This document shows positions 43,218 to 51,832 of a stretch of DNA of 64,000 bases, one piece after another; positions within the stretch are counted from its first letter, which is position 1, and the number at the start of each line of letters is the position of its first letter. Under the pieces are notes generated by a model. The model was not told where the DNA came from. It did no database searches and saw only the letters and a program-made list of their open reading frames with translations. Both the position numbers and the translations under genes were made by a program. This DNA comes from Cohnella silvisoli (GTDB taxonomy: Bacteria; Bacillota; Bacilli; Paenibacillales; Paenibacillaceae), in assembly GCF_021190915.1 (NCBI RefSeq), contig NZ_JAIOAP010000010.1, positions 211,523 to 275,522 of the forward strand, written 5' to 3'.

Positions 43218-43787
43218 ATGTCCATGAAGCTGTTGATATTGGGATTGCTTATGGAATGCAATCGCCATCCCTATGAGATCAGGCAGACGATCAAAGCGCG
43301 GAATTGGCATCATACGTTTAAGCTGCGAGATGGCTCTCTCTACTATGCGATCGACCAAATGCGTCAAGATAGCTTAATCGAAGCCATGGAAGTGATTCCG
43401 GCAACCGGGACTAATCGGCCCGATAAGACGGTATACGGAATTACGGATAAAGGAAAATCGGTATTTCTTGAGCTGTTGTACGACCAAATGCAGCTGGATT
43501 ATTATCCTCAGCATCCGATGTTCATGGCGTTGCCATTCGCCCGGCATGCCGATAGTTTACGTTTGGAAGAAATTATTGCGGAGCAGCTCGTAGCCTGCCG
43601 CACAAGAATCGCGAGAATCGAGGGCGTGCTGGATCTCAAGAGCGATTGGCTGCCTCGAGGAGCGGTTCGCATGATTCAAGGCATACTTCGCTTATCCGTG
43701 GCGGAACGAGATTGGTTGATCGAATTGCTGGAGGATGCCAAATCCGGCGAGTTAATCGATCCCGGGCGAGTGCCCAAACCGCAATAA
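43218..43787 (+). CDS. PadR-family transcriptional regulator
   Basis: A 189-residue regulator. N-terminal winged helix: KLLILGLLMECNRHPYEIRQTIKARNWHHTFKLRDGSLYYAIDQMRQDSLIEA, then a C-terminal helical dimerisation domain. PadR proteins usually repress linked efflux genes and release DNA when they bind the exported compound. It starts at 43218 or ATG 43224. Its probable sites are the two CAAATTTG palindromes upstream of the transporter. Confidence 0.92.
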   Translation: MSMKLLILGLLMECNRHPYEIRQTIKARNWHHTFKLRDGSLYYAIDQMRQDSLIEAMEVIPATGTNRPDKTVYGITDKGKSVFLELLYDQMQLDYYPQHPMFMALPFARHADSLRLEEIIAEQLVACRTRIARIEGVLDLKSDWLPRGAVRMIQGILRLSVAERDWLIELLEDAKSGELIDPGRVPKPQ

Positions 43788-43799
43788 GAACCAGATTAT

Positions 43800-43855
43800 A
43801 AGCCCGGAGATCATTAGGGCGGGTCACCCCCGTCTTAGTTCTTCCGGGCTTTTTG
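43800..43855 (+). terminator. Terminator of the efflux-padR operon
   Basis: AAGCCCGGA...TTCCGGGCTT with an inner GGCGGG/CCCCCG pairing and five T residues. Confidence 0.75.
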
Positions 43856-43889
43856 CTTATCCTAAAAAAGGTAAGCGCAGGATTAAATA

Positions 43890-45227
43890 ATGTTAAAGGG
43901 CCTGTCCATGAAAGGAATCGCCCATCCTGCGTCGAATGTTTCCGTCAAACAACGCGAAAAGCGAGAGAGGCGATTGCCCAGAATGGACGATAAGAAGAAG
44001 ATCAAAGCCTGGGTTTGGTACGACTGGGCGAATTCGGCTTTTGCGACAACGATCATGGCTGCGGTTATGCCGATTTATTTCATAAGCGTAGCGGGCGGAA
44101 CCGATGGGAGCTGGAGCTTTACGCAGACGGCCGCGGCTCTGGTCGTGGCTCTGCTTTCTCCGCTTATGGGGGCTATCGCGGATCATACGGGCAAAAAGGT
44201 CGCTTTTCTTAGGGTGTTCAGCATCATCGGGTCGGTCGCGAGTGTCTGCATGGCTTTCGTCGGAGCTGGGGACATGTGGCTGGCATCGATACTCGTCGTC
44301 ACCGGGATGGTCGGGTTCGGCGCGGGAAATACGTTCTACGACGCCTTACTGAACGACATTACCTCTCCCGCCAAGCGGGAAAGCGTAAGCGCGCGCGGAT
44401 ATGCGATGGGCTATTTGGGCGGCGGGGTGCTGTTGGCGGTGAACCTGGCATTGATCCTTGGTTGGGAAACTTTCGGGCTCCCGGATAAAACCGCTGCATC
44501 GCAAATTTCCTTCATCACCGTCGGCACCTGGTGGTTCGTCTTCTCGTTGCCGTTATTTCGGCGAATCAATGACCCGCAATTAGCGAACAAAGGCAAAGCT
44601 TGGGAGTATGTTAAGGCGGGCGCGGGCCGGCTGGGCGAAACGTTCTCCCGCTTGAAACATTATCCGGAGCTGCTTAAGTATATGGTCGCTTATTGGTTTT
44701 TCTTCGATGGCATCAACACGATTATCGTGATGGCGGCCAGCTATGGCACGACGATCGGAATCAAGGACAGCGATCTCATAACGGCGTTATTAATTACGCA
44801 GTTCATCGGATTTCCGGCAACGTTGCTATTCGGGAAAATGGCCGATAAACTTGGCAGCAAGAAGATGCTTTACAGTTCTTTAGTCACCTATTTAATCATT
44901 GTCATACTTGGCTATTTCATGACAAACGCGTTGCATTTTTATATGCTGGCCGGTCTGGTCGGTCTAGTTCAAGGAGGATCGCAAGCGACCTCCAGGGCAA
45001 TCTTCAGCAAGATGATTCCGCGCGGGCGAACCGCCGAATTCAACGGGTTCCTGAGCTTCACCAGCCGGTTTTTCTCCTTCGGAGGCCCGCTTGTATTCGG
45101 CATCGTTAAGCTTATCAGCGATTCAAGCCGATCGGCTTTGCTGGCTGTCGCCTTATTTTTCATAGTCGGAATTCTGTTGCTCAGGTTGGTGAACTTGGAG
45201 AAAGCGGAACGCGAAGCTTTGCAATAG
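43890..45227 (+). CDS. MFS transporter, UMF1 (Atg22-like) family
   Basis: A 445-residue, 12-helix permease. The UMF1 signature is clear: KIKAWVWYDWANSAFATTIMAAVMPIYF at the start of helix 1, SPLMGAIADHTGKKVAFL, ALLNDITSPAKRESVSARGYAMGYLGGGVLLAVNL and LVGLVQGGSQATSRAIFSKMIPRGRTAEFNGF. Substrate unknown; fungal relatives export amino acids from vacuoles. The start is uncertain: ATG 43890 is used, but ATG 43908 has AAAGGG at better spacing, and the conserved part begins only near 43983. Confidence 0.88.
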   Translation: MLKGLSMKGIAHPASNVSVKQREKRERRLPRMDDKKKIKAWVWYDWANSAFATTIMAAVMPIYFISVAGGTDGSWSFTQTAAALVVALLSPLMGAIADHTGKKVAFLRVFSIIGSVASVCMAFVGAGDMWLASILVVTGMVGFGAGNTFYDALLNDITSPAKRESVSARGYAMGYLGGGVLLAVNLALILGWETFGLPDKTAASQISFITVGTWWFVFSLPLFRRINDPQLANKGKAWEYVKAGAGRLGETFSRLKHYPELLKYMVAYWFFFDGINTIIVMAASYGTTIGIKDSDLITALLITQFIGFPATLLFGKMADKLGSKKMLYSSLVTYLIIVILGYFMTNALHFYMLAGLVGLVQGGSQATSRAIFSKMIPRGRTAEFNGFLSFTSRFFSFGGPLVFGIVKLISDSSRSALLAVALFFIVGILLLRLVNLEKAEREALQ

Positions 45228-45233
45228 CCGATA

Positions 45234-46184
45234 CTATTTAATGGGGATAACAGAATCTGCGTACGTAATCCAGCCGCTCCCGCAAGGACGGCCGGTTTCG
45301 TAGGATATATCTTGAAGCAACTCAGCGAACCGAGCTTTCGGTACGGCCGAATTTGCCTCGGTTTCCACATTCAACCAAGCGATACACGCCGCGGTCGTTG
45401 CAATCGCATCCGTTAGCGCGTGCTCCCACAAATCCATCGCACTTTCGGTTCGGATGAGCGTACGATCTGTTGGATCTATCCATGGCTGCAGCGTTTCGTT
45501 AAGGACATCCCAATCCGGAAGCAACCGCGGAGGAGAGAAGGGCTCCAACTGTCCGAAAGTCAGCTTACCTTTCCAACCGTACGGATCGAAAAATAACCGT
45601 TGAGCCGTTAATAGCTGGGCGACGGCATCATCAAGCCGATCAGGAGTGATTTGCGCGGCAAGCACGGGATAGTGATAAGAGGCGATACGTAGGAACTCAG
45701 CCGCAAACCCGCCAGGAAGCCGGTCGCCCGTATTTATTTCCGGTGCAACTGGTGTCGTTCCGGTGTGGATTCCTGCCCGCTTCATGAGGATGACGGAATC
45801 CATCGCTGTTTCATAGCGTTGATGATGCCACTTCTTGAAGCCGGATCGACTGAATACGAAGGGATGAAGATGTCGATCCAGAATGTGATGGAGCAGAAAT
45901 CCGATCGCATAAGCAACCGCATGATCGTCGATGGGACGCTTACGCACAACGTCGAACATGGACAGCAGGAATGGTCCACAGCGCACGTTATGCATCTGCG
46001 AGCCGAGCCGATTCAAAGGGGTTGCGGCCTGCCAAGGCAGGAAATGATCGTAGAACAAGAAATCGGGGCCTTGGCATCCAAGCTGGAAAGAGGCTTTCCA
46101 CTCTGGATTAGCCATAGGACCTTCTTCCTGGATTGCGGTTAGTACTTCTTTTCCAAATTGGATATGAGCCCATATATTCGGCAT
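45234..46184 (-). CDS. Zinc-dependent phospholipase C-like protein
   Basis: A 316-residue protein of the zinc-dependent phospholipase C family (PF00882-like). MPNIWAHIQFGKEV supplies the N-terminal Trp-x-His, followed by GCQGPDFLFYDHFLPW, MHNVRCGPFL, AYAIGFLLHHILDRHLHPFVF (His/Asp metal ligands) and HHQRYETAMDSVIL. There is no signal peptide, so it is probably intracellular and perhaps not a true exported lipase. GAGGGTGAT precedes the ATG. The ribosome site and motif set make the call firm; the substrate is unknown. Confidence 0.85.
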   Translation of the reverse strand: MPNIWAHIQFGKEVLTAIQEEGPMANPEWKASFQLGCQGPDFLFYDHFLPWQAATPLNRLGSQMHNVRCGPFLLSMFDVVRKRPIDDHAVAYAIGFLLHHILDRHLHPFVFSRSGFKKWHHQRYETAMDSVILMKRAGIHTGTTPVAPEINTGDRLPGGFAAEFLRIASYHYPVLAAQITPDRLDDAVAQLLTAQRLFFDPYGWKGKLTFGQLEPFSPPRLLPDWDVLNETLQPWIDPTDRTLIRTESAMDLWEHALTDAIATTAACIAWLNVETEANSAVPKARFAELLQDISYETGRPCGSGWITYADSVIPIK

Positions 46185-46299
46185 TGTTCATCACCCTCTG
46201 ACAAAAACAGTGTACTTGTACCTATGATTTCAGTATAATGAGGGAAAGCGGTTACGGCTAGCGGTTTCAATCCAAGTAGGAAAAGGGGCTCGTTTAGGC

Positions 46300-46758
46300 A
46301 TGAAGGCTGAGTACATCAACCCGTTTTTGGAATCCGCGCGTTTGGTTATCGAACAGATGGTACAAATCCGTCCCAGTACAGGACAACTGTCGATCAGGGA
46401 CATCAAATTTGCGGAAAACCATGTATGGATCCAAATTGGACTTACGGGGCATATGACTGGAGACATCGTCTTCGGATTAAGCGAATCGGTTGCTTTGCGG
46501 ATGATATCCGCGATGATGGGCGGTTATGTCATTACCGAAATCGACGATATGGGGAAAAGCGCGATTTCCGAATTGGGCAATATGATAAGCGGAAACGCCA
46601 GCACGATGCTGTATAATCAAGGCGTGCATGTTGACATAACGCCTCCTAAGATCATGGGTTCCCATTTTGCATCGGCGACGGGAGCCAAGAGAGCACTGGC
46701 TGTTCCTCTCATCATGGACGGGATCGGCGAAATGGAAATCCAAGTGCTGATTGCGTAA
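46300..46758 (+). CDS. cheX: CheX-family chemotaxis phosphatase
   Basis: A 152-residue cytoplasmic protein that dephosphorylates CheY-P in bacteria using the CheC/CheX fold. The catalytic E-x-x-N motif is in SAISELGNMISGNAS near residues 87-101, and TGDIVFGLSESVALRMISAMMGG forms the preceding beta-helix unit. It stands alone, away from any visible che operon, but the same window has a chemoreceptor at 35263. No flagellar genes are visible here. Confidence 0.88.
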   Translation: MKAEYINPFLESARLVIEQMVQIRPSTGQLSIRDIKFAENHVWIQIGLTGHMTGDIVFGLSESVALRMISAMMGGYVITEIDDMGKSAISELGNMISGNASTMLYNQGVHVDITPPKIMGSHFASATGAKRALAVPLIMDGIGEMEIQVLIA

Positions 46759-46796
46759 ATAAATGGATTCGCCTACACTTATAAGCGAGTTAGACC

Positions 46797-46816
46797 GCCC
46801 CGGCAGGGGCTTTTTT
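46797..46816 (+). terminator. Terminator after cheX
   Basis: GCCCC-ggca-GGGGC and six T residues. Confidence 0.85.
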
Positions 46817-46881
46817 CATGGTAAGAACAGAATATACAAGTTTCCATTTCCAACGCTTATATCCTTCAAGGAGGGGTATGC

Positions 46882-47661
46882 TTGAAAGTATCGTTACATA
46901 ACAAAGTTGTGCTCATTACGGGCGCATCGAGCGGAATTGGCGCTTTGGTTGCGAAATTACTGGCGGAGCGCGGAGCTATCCCGATTTTAACAGCGCGGTC
47001 ACGGGATAAAATGCTGGAGATATCGGCATCCATTAAAAGCGAGCATGCGGTTTATGAAATGGATGTTACCTCAGAGGAGCAGGTTACCCGGGTTGTATCC
47101 GAAGCGTTTAAGCGTTATGGTAAAATCGACGTATTGCTTAACAATGCCGGCTTTGGCGAATTTGTTCCGTTTGCGGAAGCTTCTCTTGCCCATTTTCAAG
47201 AGATGATGGACGTGAATTACATGGGCACGGTACGCTGCACGCATGCCGTTCTTCCTTATATGGTTAAGGCAGGGCAAGGGCATATCGTCAATGTAGCCTC
47301 AATAGCAGGCAAGATGGCAACCGCGAAGTCTACGGGCTATTCGGCAACGAAACACGCGGTTCTCGGATTAACGAACGCATTGCGGCAAGAAATGCGCGGC
47401 AGCGGGGTAATGGTGTCCGCCGTAAATCCCGGACCCATCGATACTCCGTTCTTCGAGCGCGCCGATCCGCGAGGAACTTATGTGAGCAACGTACGCTGGT
47501 TCATGATGACGCCGGATAAAGTCGCGCGCGCGATCGTATCCGTTATCGAGAGGCGCAAGCCGGAGCTTGATTTACCTTGGACAGCGTCGGCGGGAGTTCG
47601 GATTATGCAGCTATTTCCGCTTAGCGAGGCCCTCTTCGGGCGTTTCATGAATAAGAAATAG
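46882..47661 (+). CDS. Short-chain dehydrogenase/reductase
   Basis: A 259-residue NAD(P)-dependent oxidoreductase. TGASSGIG (cofactor loop), NNAG, NVASIAG (catalytic Ser region), YSATK (catalytic Tyr and Lys) and NPGPIDTPFF are all present. The C-terminal extension, KPELDLPWTASAGVRIMQLFP, resembles the DltE/YqjQ-type subgroup. The start is TTG 46882, since AAGGAGGGG is 8 bases upstream and the closer ATG at 46878 is out of frame. Substrate unknown. It precedes the helicase gene by 19 bases. Confidence 0.92.
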   Translation: MKVSLHNKVVLITGASSGIGALVAKLLAERGAIPILTARSRDKMLEISASIKSEHAVYEMDVTSEEQVTRVVSEAFKRYGKIDVLLNNAGFGEFVPFAEASLAHFQEMMDVNYMGTVRCTHAVLPYMVKAGQGHIVNVASIAGKMATAKSTGYSATKHAVLGLTNALRQEMRGSGVMVSAVNPGPIDTPFFERADPRGTYVSNVRWFMMTPDKVARAIVSVIERRKPELDLPWTASAGVRIMQLFPLSEALFGRFMNKK

Positions 47662-47680
47662 GTTCAAACAAGGAGTCGAT

Positions 47681-49165
47681 ATGATGGGTTTTATCGAATT
47701 GGGATTAAATGAGGCACTCGCGGATAAGCTTATAGCCTCCGGGATTAAGGAGCCTACCGACGTACAAAGCCAAGCATGGCCGCCGTTGCTGGCCGGTAAG
47801 GATGGCGTATTGGTTTCTCCGACCGGGACCGGGAAAACGCTCGCTTATTTATTGCCCTTATTGCAGAAAATCGATGGTACGCGCCGGGAAACGCAAGCGA
47901 TGATTCTTGCGCCGACCCAGGAGCTGGCGATGCAAATTATGCGGGAGGCGGAAGCTTACGGACAGCCGTTAGGAATCAAGGCGACGGCGCTGATCGGAGG
48001 CGCTTCCTTGGCCCGTCAGCTCGAGCGGATGAAGAGCAAGCCTGCGCTTATCGTCGGTACGCCGGGTAGAGTTCGCGAGGTAGCGACGACCCGCAAGCTT
48101 TCTCTTCATGCGGTCACTTTCGTCGTCATTGACGAGACGGATCGGATATTCTCGCTGGGCGGCAAGAGCGACGTGGAAAATCTGATGCGCCAATGCAACC
48201 GCGATCGGCAAACCATCTTCGTATCGGCAACCCGTTCGGAAGCCATGAGGGATGCGGAGAAGAAATGGCAAAAGGAACCTTGGGTTTCCGATGTAACGGA
48301 GACAGAGAATGAGAACGGACTGTCGTCTACGTTGCAGCATTGGTATTTTCTCAGCGATCGACGCGAGAAAATCGATATGATCCGTAAGCTCGTTCGGCAT
48401 ATGAAGCCGTCCTCGGCGCTTTTGTTCGTCAACGATACGGAGAAAATCGGCGAGTTGCTCGCGAAGCTGCGATATGAAGGGTTTTCCGTCGATGCCCTAT
48501 ACGGAGATACGCGCGGGCAAGAGCGCGGAGAAGTAATGCAGCGTTTCCGCAAAGGGCGTACGACGCTGCTAATTGCAACCGACGTTGCGGCAAGAGGGCT
48601 GGATCTTCCCGGCCTGCCGCTAGTTATCCAATTTGAGCCCGCTCTCGATGCGGACCATTATGTTCATCGTTCCGGCAGAACGGCGAGAATGGGCCGCGAA
48701 GGGACGTCGATCACGCTGATCACCGCTCAAGAGCGATTCATTATCGATAAATTGGAGAAACAGCTCAAAATCCAGGTTCAACCTAAAATGCTGTTCGAAG
48801 GTCGTGTCGTTTCTTTGGAAGAGGGGGGCGCACGCGAAAATCCGGCTGCGGAGAAAAAGCCTCGGGTGAACCGTGAGGAGGCGAAGGACCCACGACCGGT
48901 ATGGAAGTCGAAAACCGAATATTTGGAGACTCTCAAGCCGAAGCCCGAAATAAAGCCGCAATTGCAGGGGGAACGTAAACCGACCGACAGACCTCCAAGT
49001 CCTGCAGCTGCGTCCAAAACCGTTAAACCTGCCGCTAAAGCTGCGGAGAAATCACCGGTCAAACCCGCCAAAGTCAAAGCAGACCGCGAACGGGATCGCA
49101 AAAACAAAGGCGCCCCGAAATGGCTGAAGGAAAAGCGGGAGACACCGCCCGATAACAACAAATAA
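47681..49165 (+). CDS. DEAD-box RNA helicase with basic C-terminal tail
   Basis: A 494-residue RNA helicase. Q-motif (GIKEPTDVQSQAWPPL), Walker A SPTGTGKT (46-53), APTQELA, GTPGR, VIDETDRIF (motif II reads DETD, not DEAD), FVSATR (motif III), TDVAARGLD and HRSGRTARMG. A ~120-residue Lys/Pro/Ala-rich tail replaces any DbpA-type RNA-binding domain and suggests loose RNA or ribosome contact. AAGGAG sets ATG 47681. Close to YfmL/CshC-like helicases, not certain which. Confidence 0.93.
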   Translation: MMGFIELGLNEALADKLIASGIKEPTDVQSQAWPPLLAGKDGVLVSPTGTGKTLAYLLPLLQKIDGTRRETQAMILAPTQELAMQIMREAEAYGQPLGIKATALIGGASLARQLERMKSKPALIVGTPGRVREVATTRKLSLHAVTFVVIDETDRIFSLGGKSDVENLMRQCNRDRQTIFVSATRSEAMRDAEKKWQKEPWVSDVTETENENGLSSTLQHWYFLSDRREKIDMIRKLVRHMKPSSALLFVNDTEKIGELLAKLRYEGFSVDALYGDTRGQERGEVMQRFRKGRTTLLIATDVAARGLDLPGLPLVIQFEPALDADHYVHRSGRTARMGREGTSITLITAQERFIIDKLEKQLKIQVQPKMLFEGRVVSLEEGGARENPAAEKKPRVNREEAKDPRPVWKSKTEYLETLKPKPEIKPQLQGERKPTDRPPSPAAASKTVKPAAKAAEKSPVKPAKVKADRERDRKNKGAPKWLKEKRETPPDNNK

Positions 49166-49173
49166 CGCGAATA

Positions 49174-49212
49174 GGACTCATTACCTCGTTGACGGGGAAT
49201 GGGTCCTTTCTC
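49174..49212 (+). terminator. Terminator after the helicase gene
   Basis: GGACTCATT-a-CC-t-CG-ttga-CG-g-GG-a-ATGGGTCC followed by TTTCT. Confidence 0.7.
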
Positions 49213-49326
49213 GTACTTTAGACTCATTTTACGACTAGGACCCTCTTATAATCGCGTTGCTCCCCGAAATGTATAGGCATACGGTATTTTCCGTCAATAC
49301 GATACAAAAGGGAGAGTGTTTTCAAA

Positions 49327-50592
49327 ATGAAACAAACGCAGCCAATCTGGAAGAAAACCGCAGCCGCTACGCTAGCGCTCAGCATGCTAGTCGGAGGTGC
49401 AACGGGAGTGATGGCTTCCGCCAAGTCGTCGAAACACGGATCCGAGCATAATAATGGAAAAGGAAAAGCTAAAAAAGTCGAAATTAATCTAAACTTCGGC
49501 GACCTGAACCAGAATGAATGGAAATGGGCATACGATCATATTATCCGTCTAGCTGCGCAAGGCGTCTTTAACGGATATGAAGATGGAGACTTCAAACCGC
49601 GCAACAACATTACCCGCATCGAAGCATTGGTAGCTGCCGTTCGCCTGCTTGGGCTTAAGGAAGAAGCAGAGAAGCCGGAGAACATGAATGCCAAGCTTAA
49701 CTTCAAAGATTTCGATCAATTGAAGAAAAAATACGGCTGGGCCGTCGGTTATGTAACCGTCGCTCTGGAGAACGACCTGTTCTCCGAAACCGAAACCTCC
49801 ATTCAAGCCGACAAACCGGCAACCCGGCTTTGGGCTTCCGTGTTATTGGTAAAGGCATTAAAGCTTGAAGCCGAAGCGAAAACAAAGATGGATACGGTGT
49901 TGCCGTTCCGTGACGCGAAACAAATTCCTGCCGGTTCCGTTGGGTACGTTGCAGTCGCATTGGAGAAGAACCTCATCACCGGTTACACGGTTACCGGTTC
50001 AGATGATCATGATTCTGATGACGATGATAATGATTCCAATTCCTTCGATCGGATATTCCTGCCAAACAAGCCTGTAACCCGCGCCGAGTTGGCTGCTTTA
50101 TTAGATCGCGTTGACCAACAACTGCCTGACGACAAGAACGCTCAAGCGATCACTGGGACTATTCAAGTCATCGCTAATGGAAGCATAACCGTGAAAAAAG
50201 CCGATAACACAACGGTTTCGGTTCCGGTTGATGCTAACGTGTTTATTTTCCGCAAGGATGTAAAAGCTCCGTTGTCCGCCCTTCAAGTCGGAGACGAAGC
50301 GCTCGTTCGCACATTCCAAGGCAAAGCTGTGTTCATCGAGGTAACGAAGCCTGCTGCATCCGCCGTGCAATTGACGGACTCCGGGAAAGTCAGCTCTTTC
50401 ACGTTAAACGCACAAGGCAAAATCGCCACGATCTCGATTACCAAAGACGTGAACGGAACGCAACAGGTTATCATCTATAACGTTGATGCGAATGTCGCGA
50501 TTACCGGAAATAACGGCGTGCTGTCGCCTAACTTGAACGTCATCGTCAAAGGCGAGAACAACGTCGTGAAGAGCATCGAAATTCAAGCTTAA
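49327..50592 (+). CDS. SLH-domain surface protein
   Basis: A 421-residue exported protein. Signal peptide to about residue 31 (GVMASAKS). Three SLH-like units bind the wall polymer: first GDLNQNEWKWAYDHIIRLAAQGVFNGYEDGDFKPRNNITRIEALVAAVRLL, second FKDFDQLKKKYGWAVGYVTVALENDL, third FRDAKQIPAGSVGYVAVALEKNLITGY...PNKPVTRAELAALLDRV. The third is split by a ~15-residue Asp-rich insert. The C-terminal ~150 residues look like two beta-barrel (DUF5666-like) repeats (GTIQVIANGSITVKK; GKVSSFTLNAQGKIATISI). GGGAGAG upstream. Ligand unknown. Confidence 0.88.
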   Translation: MKQTQPIWKKTAAATLALSMLVGGATGVMASAKSSKHGSEHNNGKGKAKKVEINLNFGDLNQNEWKWAYDHIIRLAAQGVFNGYEDGDFKPRNNITRIEALVAAVRLLGLKEEAEKPENMNAKLNFKDFDQLKKKYGWAVGYVTVALENDLFSETETSIQADKPATRLWASVLLVKALKLEAEAKTKMDTVLPFRDAKQIPAGSVGYVAVALEKNLITGYTVTGSDDHDSDDDDNDSNSFDRIFLPNKPVTRAELAALLDRVDQQLPDDKNAQAITGTIQVIANGSITVKKADNTTVSVPVDANVFIFRKDVKAPLSALQVGDEALVRTFQGKAVFIEVTKPAASAVQLTDSGKVSSFTLNAQGKIATISITKDVNGTQQVIIYNVDANVAITGNNGVLSPNLNVIVKGENNVVKSIEIQA

Positions 50593-50618
50593 GATAAGCA
50601 GTCAAGATTAATCATACC

Positions 50619-50712
50619 CAACCCGATCAACCCGAAAACCCAAACCGATCAACCCGAAAACCCAAACCGATCAACCCGAAAACCCAAACCGATCAACCCG
50701 AAAACCCAACCC
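50619..50712. repeat. 22-bp tandem repeat in the 3' region of the SLH gene
   Basis: Four copies starting at 50625, 50647, 50669 and 50691, each GATCAACCCGAAAACCCAAA followed by CC; the last copy changes to AACC at its end. They lie between the SLH stop codon and its terminator, so they are transcribed. On the forward strand this is C/A-rich and nearly G-free. Confidence 0.93.
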
Positions 50713-50730
50713 GAAGAACCCAACTTCGTG

Positions 50731-50780
50731 AGAAAGCCTCCAATCCCACTTAAGAGTGGCGAATGGAGGCTTTCTTTTTT
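50731..50780 (+). terminator. Terminator of the SLH gene
   Basis: AGAAAGCCTCCA and TGGAGGCTTTCT form a 12-bp perfect stem around an inner CCACTT/AGTGG hairpin, followed by six T residues. Confidence 0.9.
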
Positions 50781-50828
50781 AGCATATCAGAAAATATAAA
50801 AAGGGCTGACCTATTTCGTCTGTGTGCT

Positions 50829-51009
50829 TACGATGCTTTTCATCGTATTGCACGAGTTGTCAGGTCATTTTTTGTTTCTAACGATGATTTTCATCGTACG
50901 GGGGAGTATATTCAGTATTTTAAGCTCAAAACGACGCCGATACGATATTTTATATCTTATCGTCTAGCCGAATGCACGAAACTCGGACTGATACGATGAT
51001 AAGCATCAT
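50829..51009. repeat. Degenerate ~51-61-bp array of palindromes beside nuclease gene B
   Basis: TACGATG-cttt-tCATCGTA (50829-50847), ACGATG-atttt-CATCGT (50881-50897), ACGAT...ATCGT (50942-50962) and ATGAT-aagc-ATCAT (50996-51009), spaced 51-61 bases. The first two share stem sequence exactly; the last two are divergent. The array ends 22 bases before the 3' end of the nuclease pseudogene on the reverse strand, the same placement as at 29733. Confidence 0.8.
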
Positions 51010-51031
51010 AATGGTAGTCGCCGCCTTGCTC

Positions 51032-51725
51032 TTATGGAGCCAGATCGTCCCATTTGGCCTTAGGAGACAGCAAGAAAGCGTTTATTCGATGGGTCCCTTT
51101 TCCCGCTGGCAGAAGATATTCCTTATCGATTAAACCGTGAAGCCATTTTCTCGCTTTCTGTCCTTCAACTTGCAGCAGCTCTGCGACATCTTTCGGACGC
51201 ATAGGCTTTACTAGACGTAAACGGAAAGCTAGCCGCAGGATTTCCCTTTCTTCGGGCGAGAGTCGAATGCCTGAAAATCCGCCTGCACTCTGCTTGCCAT
51301 AAATCGTTCCCATGAACTGCAAAAAGCATTTGCTGGCACAATCGCGGGCGTTCTTTGACCCTATTGTGTGTGAACCGTAAAACTTTCCATCCGTCTAGGA
51401 TCAGATGGTTTTGTCTGATCCGGTCGTCGTCGAAGCCGGCCAGACTGATTTTTCGCGCATGAGTTTCCAATCCGTCTCCTTCGATATTCAAGCGCACGAC
51501 ACCAGGAAGAAAGGCGTAATCGAGAAAACGGGTACCGTCGCGAAAATCGGATACCTCGTATTCCGGATGCAAATGGTCGAAGTGTCCGATAGCCGGCCAC
51601 CAGACATTTTCCAGAATCAGTTTTTCCAAGAAGCCGTGACCTTCGATAAGTCTTCTTAGGCGTTCTCCCTTACGCGCTTTGCGGTGCTTTTCAAGAAAGG
51701 CTTCGTAAGCGGTATTGAAATCCAT
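51032..51725 (-). pseudogene. DUF559/Vsr-like endonuclease plus winged helix (copy B), frameshifted
   Basis: Reverse-strand frame 1 runs from ATG 51725 (MDFNTAYEAFLEKH; GGAGG upstream) through LHPEYEVSDFRDGTRFLDYAFLP, LNIEGDGLETHARK and DDDRIRQNHLILDGWKVLRFTHNRVKERPRLCQQML, typical of DUF559/Vsr folds. It then departs at a run of five T residues near 51334. Frame 2 supplies LQFMGTIYGKQ and a winged helix (LSPEEREILRLAFRLRLVKPMRPKDVAELLQVEGQKARKWLHGLIDKEYLLP) to 51032. Removing one T restores a single ~230-residue protein homologous to copy A. Here E-x-D replaces E-x-K. A sequencing error is possible. Confidence 0.8.
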
Positions 51726-51751
51726 TCGCATCATCCTCCGGAAACGAATAA

Positions 51752-51793
51752 AGCCGCCTTGCGATTCAGCTAACGCTGAACGAAAGAGCGGCT
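51752..51793 (-). other. Leader hairpin before nuclease gene B
   Basis: Reverse strand AGCCGC...GTTCAGC/GCTGAA...GCGGCT followed by TTATT, ending ~11 bases before the GGAGG site. It parallels the hairpin before copy A and is attenuator-like, though with a poor T-run. Confidence 0.5.
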
Positions 51794-51832
51794 GCGTGCT
51801 GCGCATGCCTTGTTTTGGAATTTTATAATGAA

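Noticed and set aside
50619..50712. The 22-bp repeats as a plasmid-type iteron or CRISPR
   Set aside because: No replication gene or spacers nearby; they lie in the 3' region of a chromosomal surface-protein gene.
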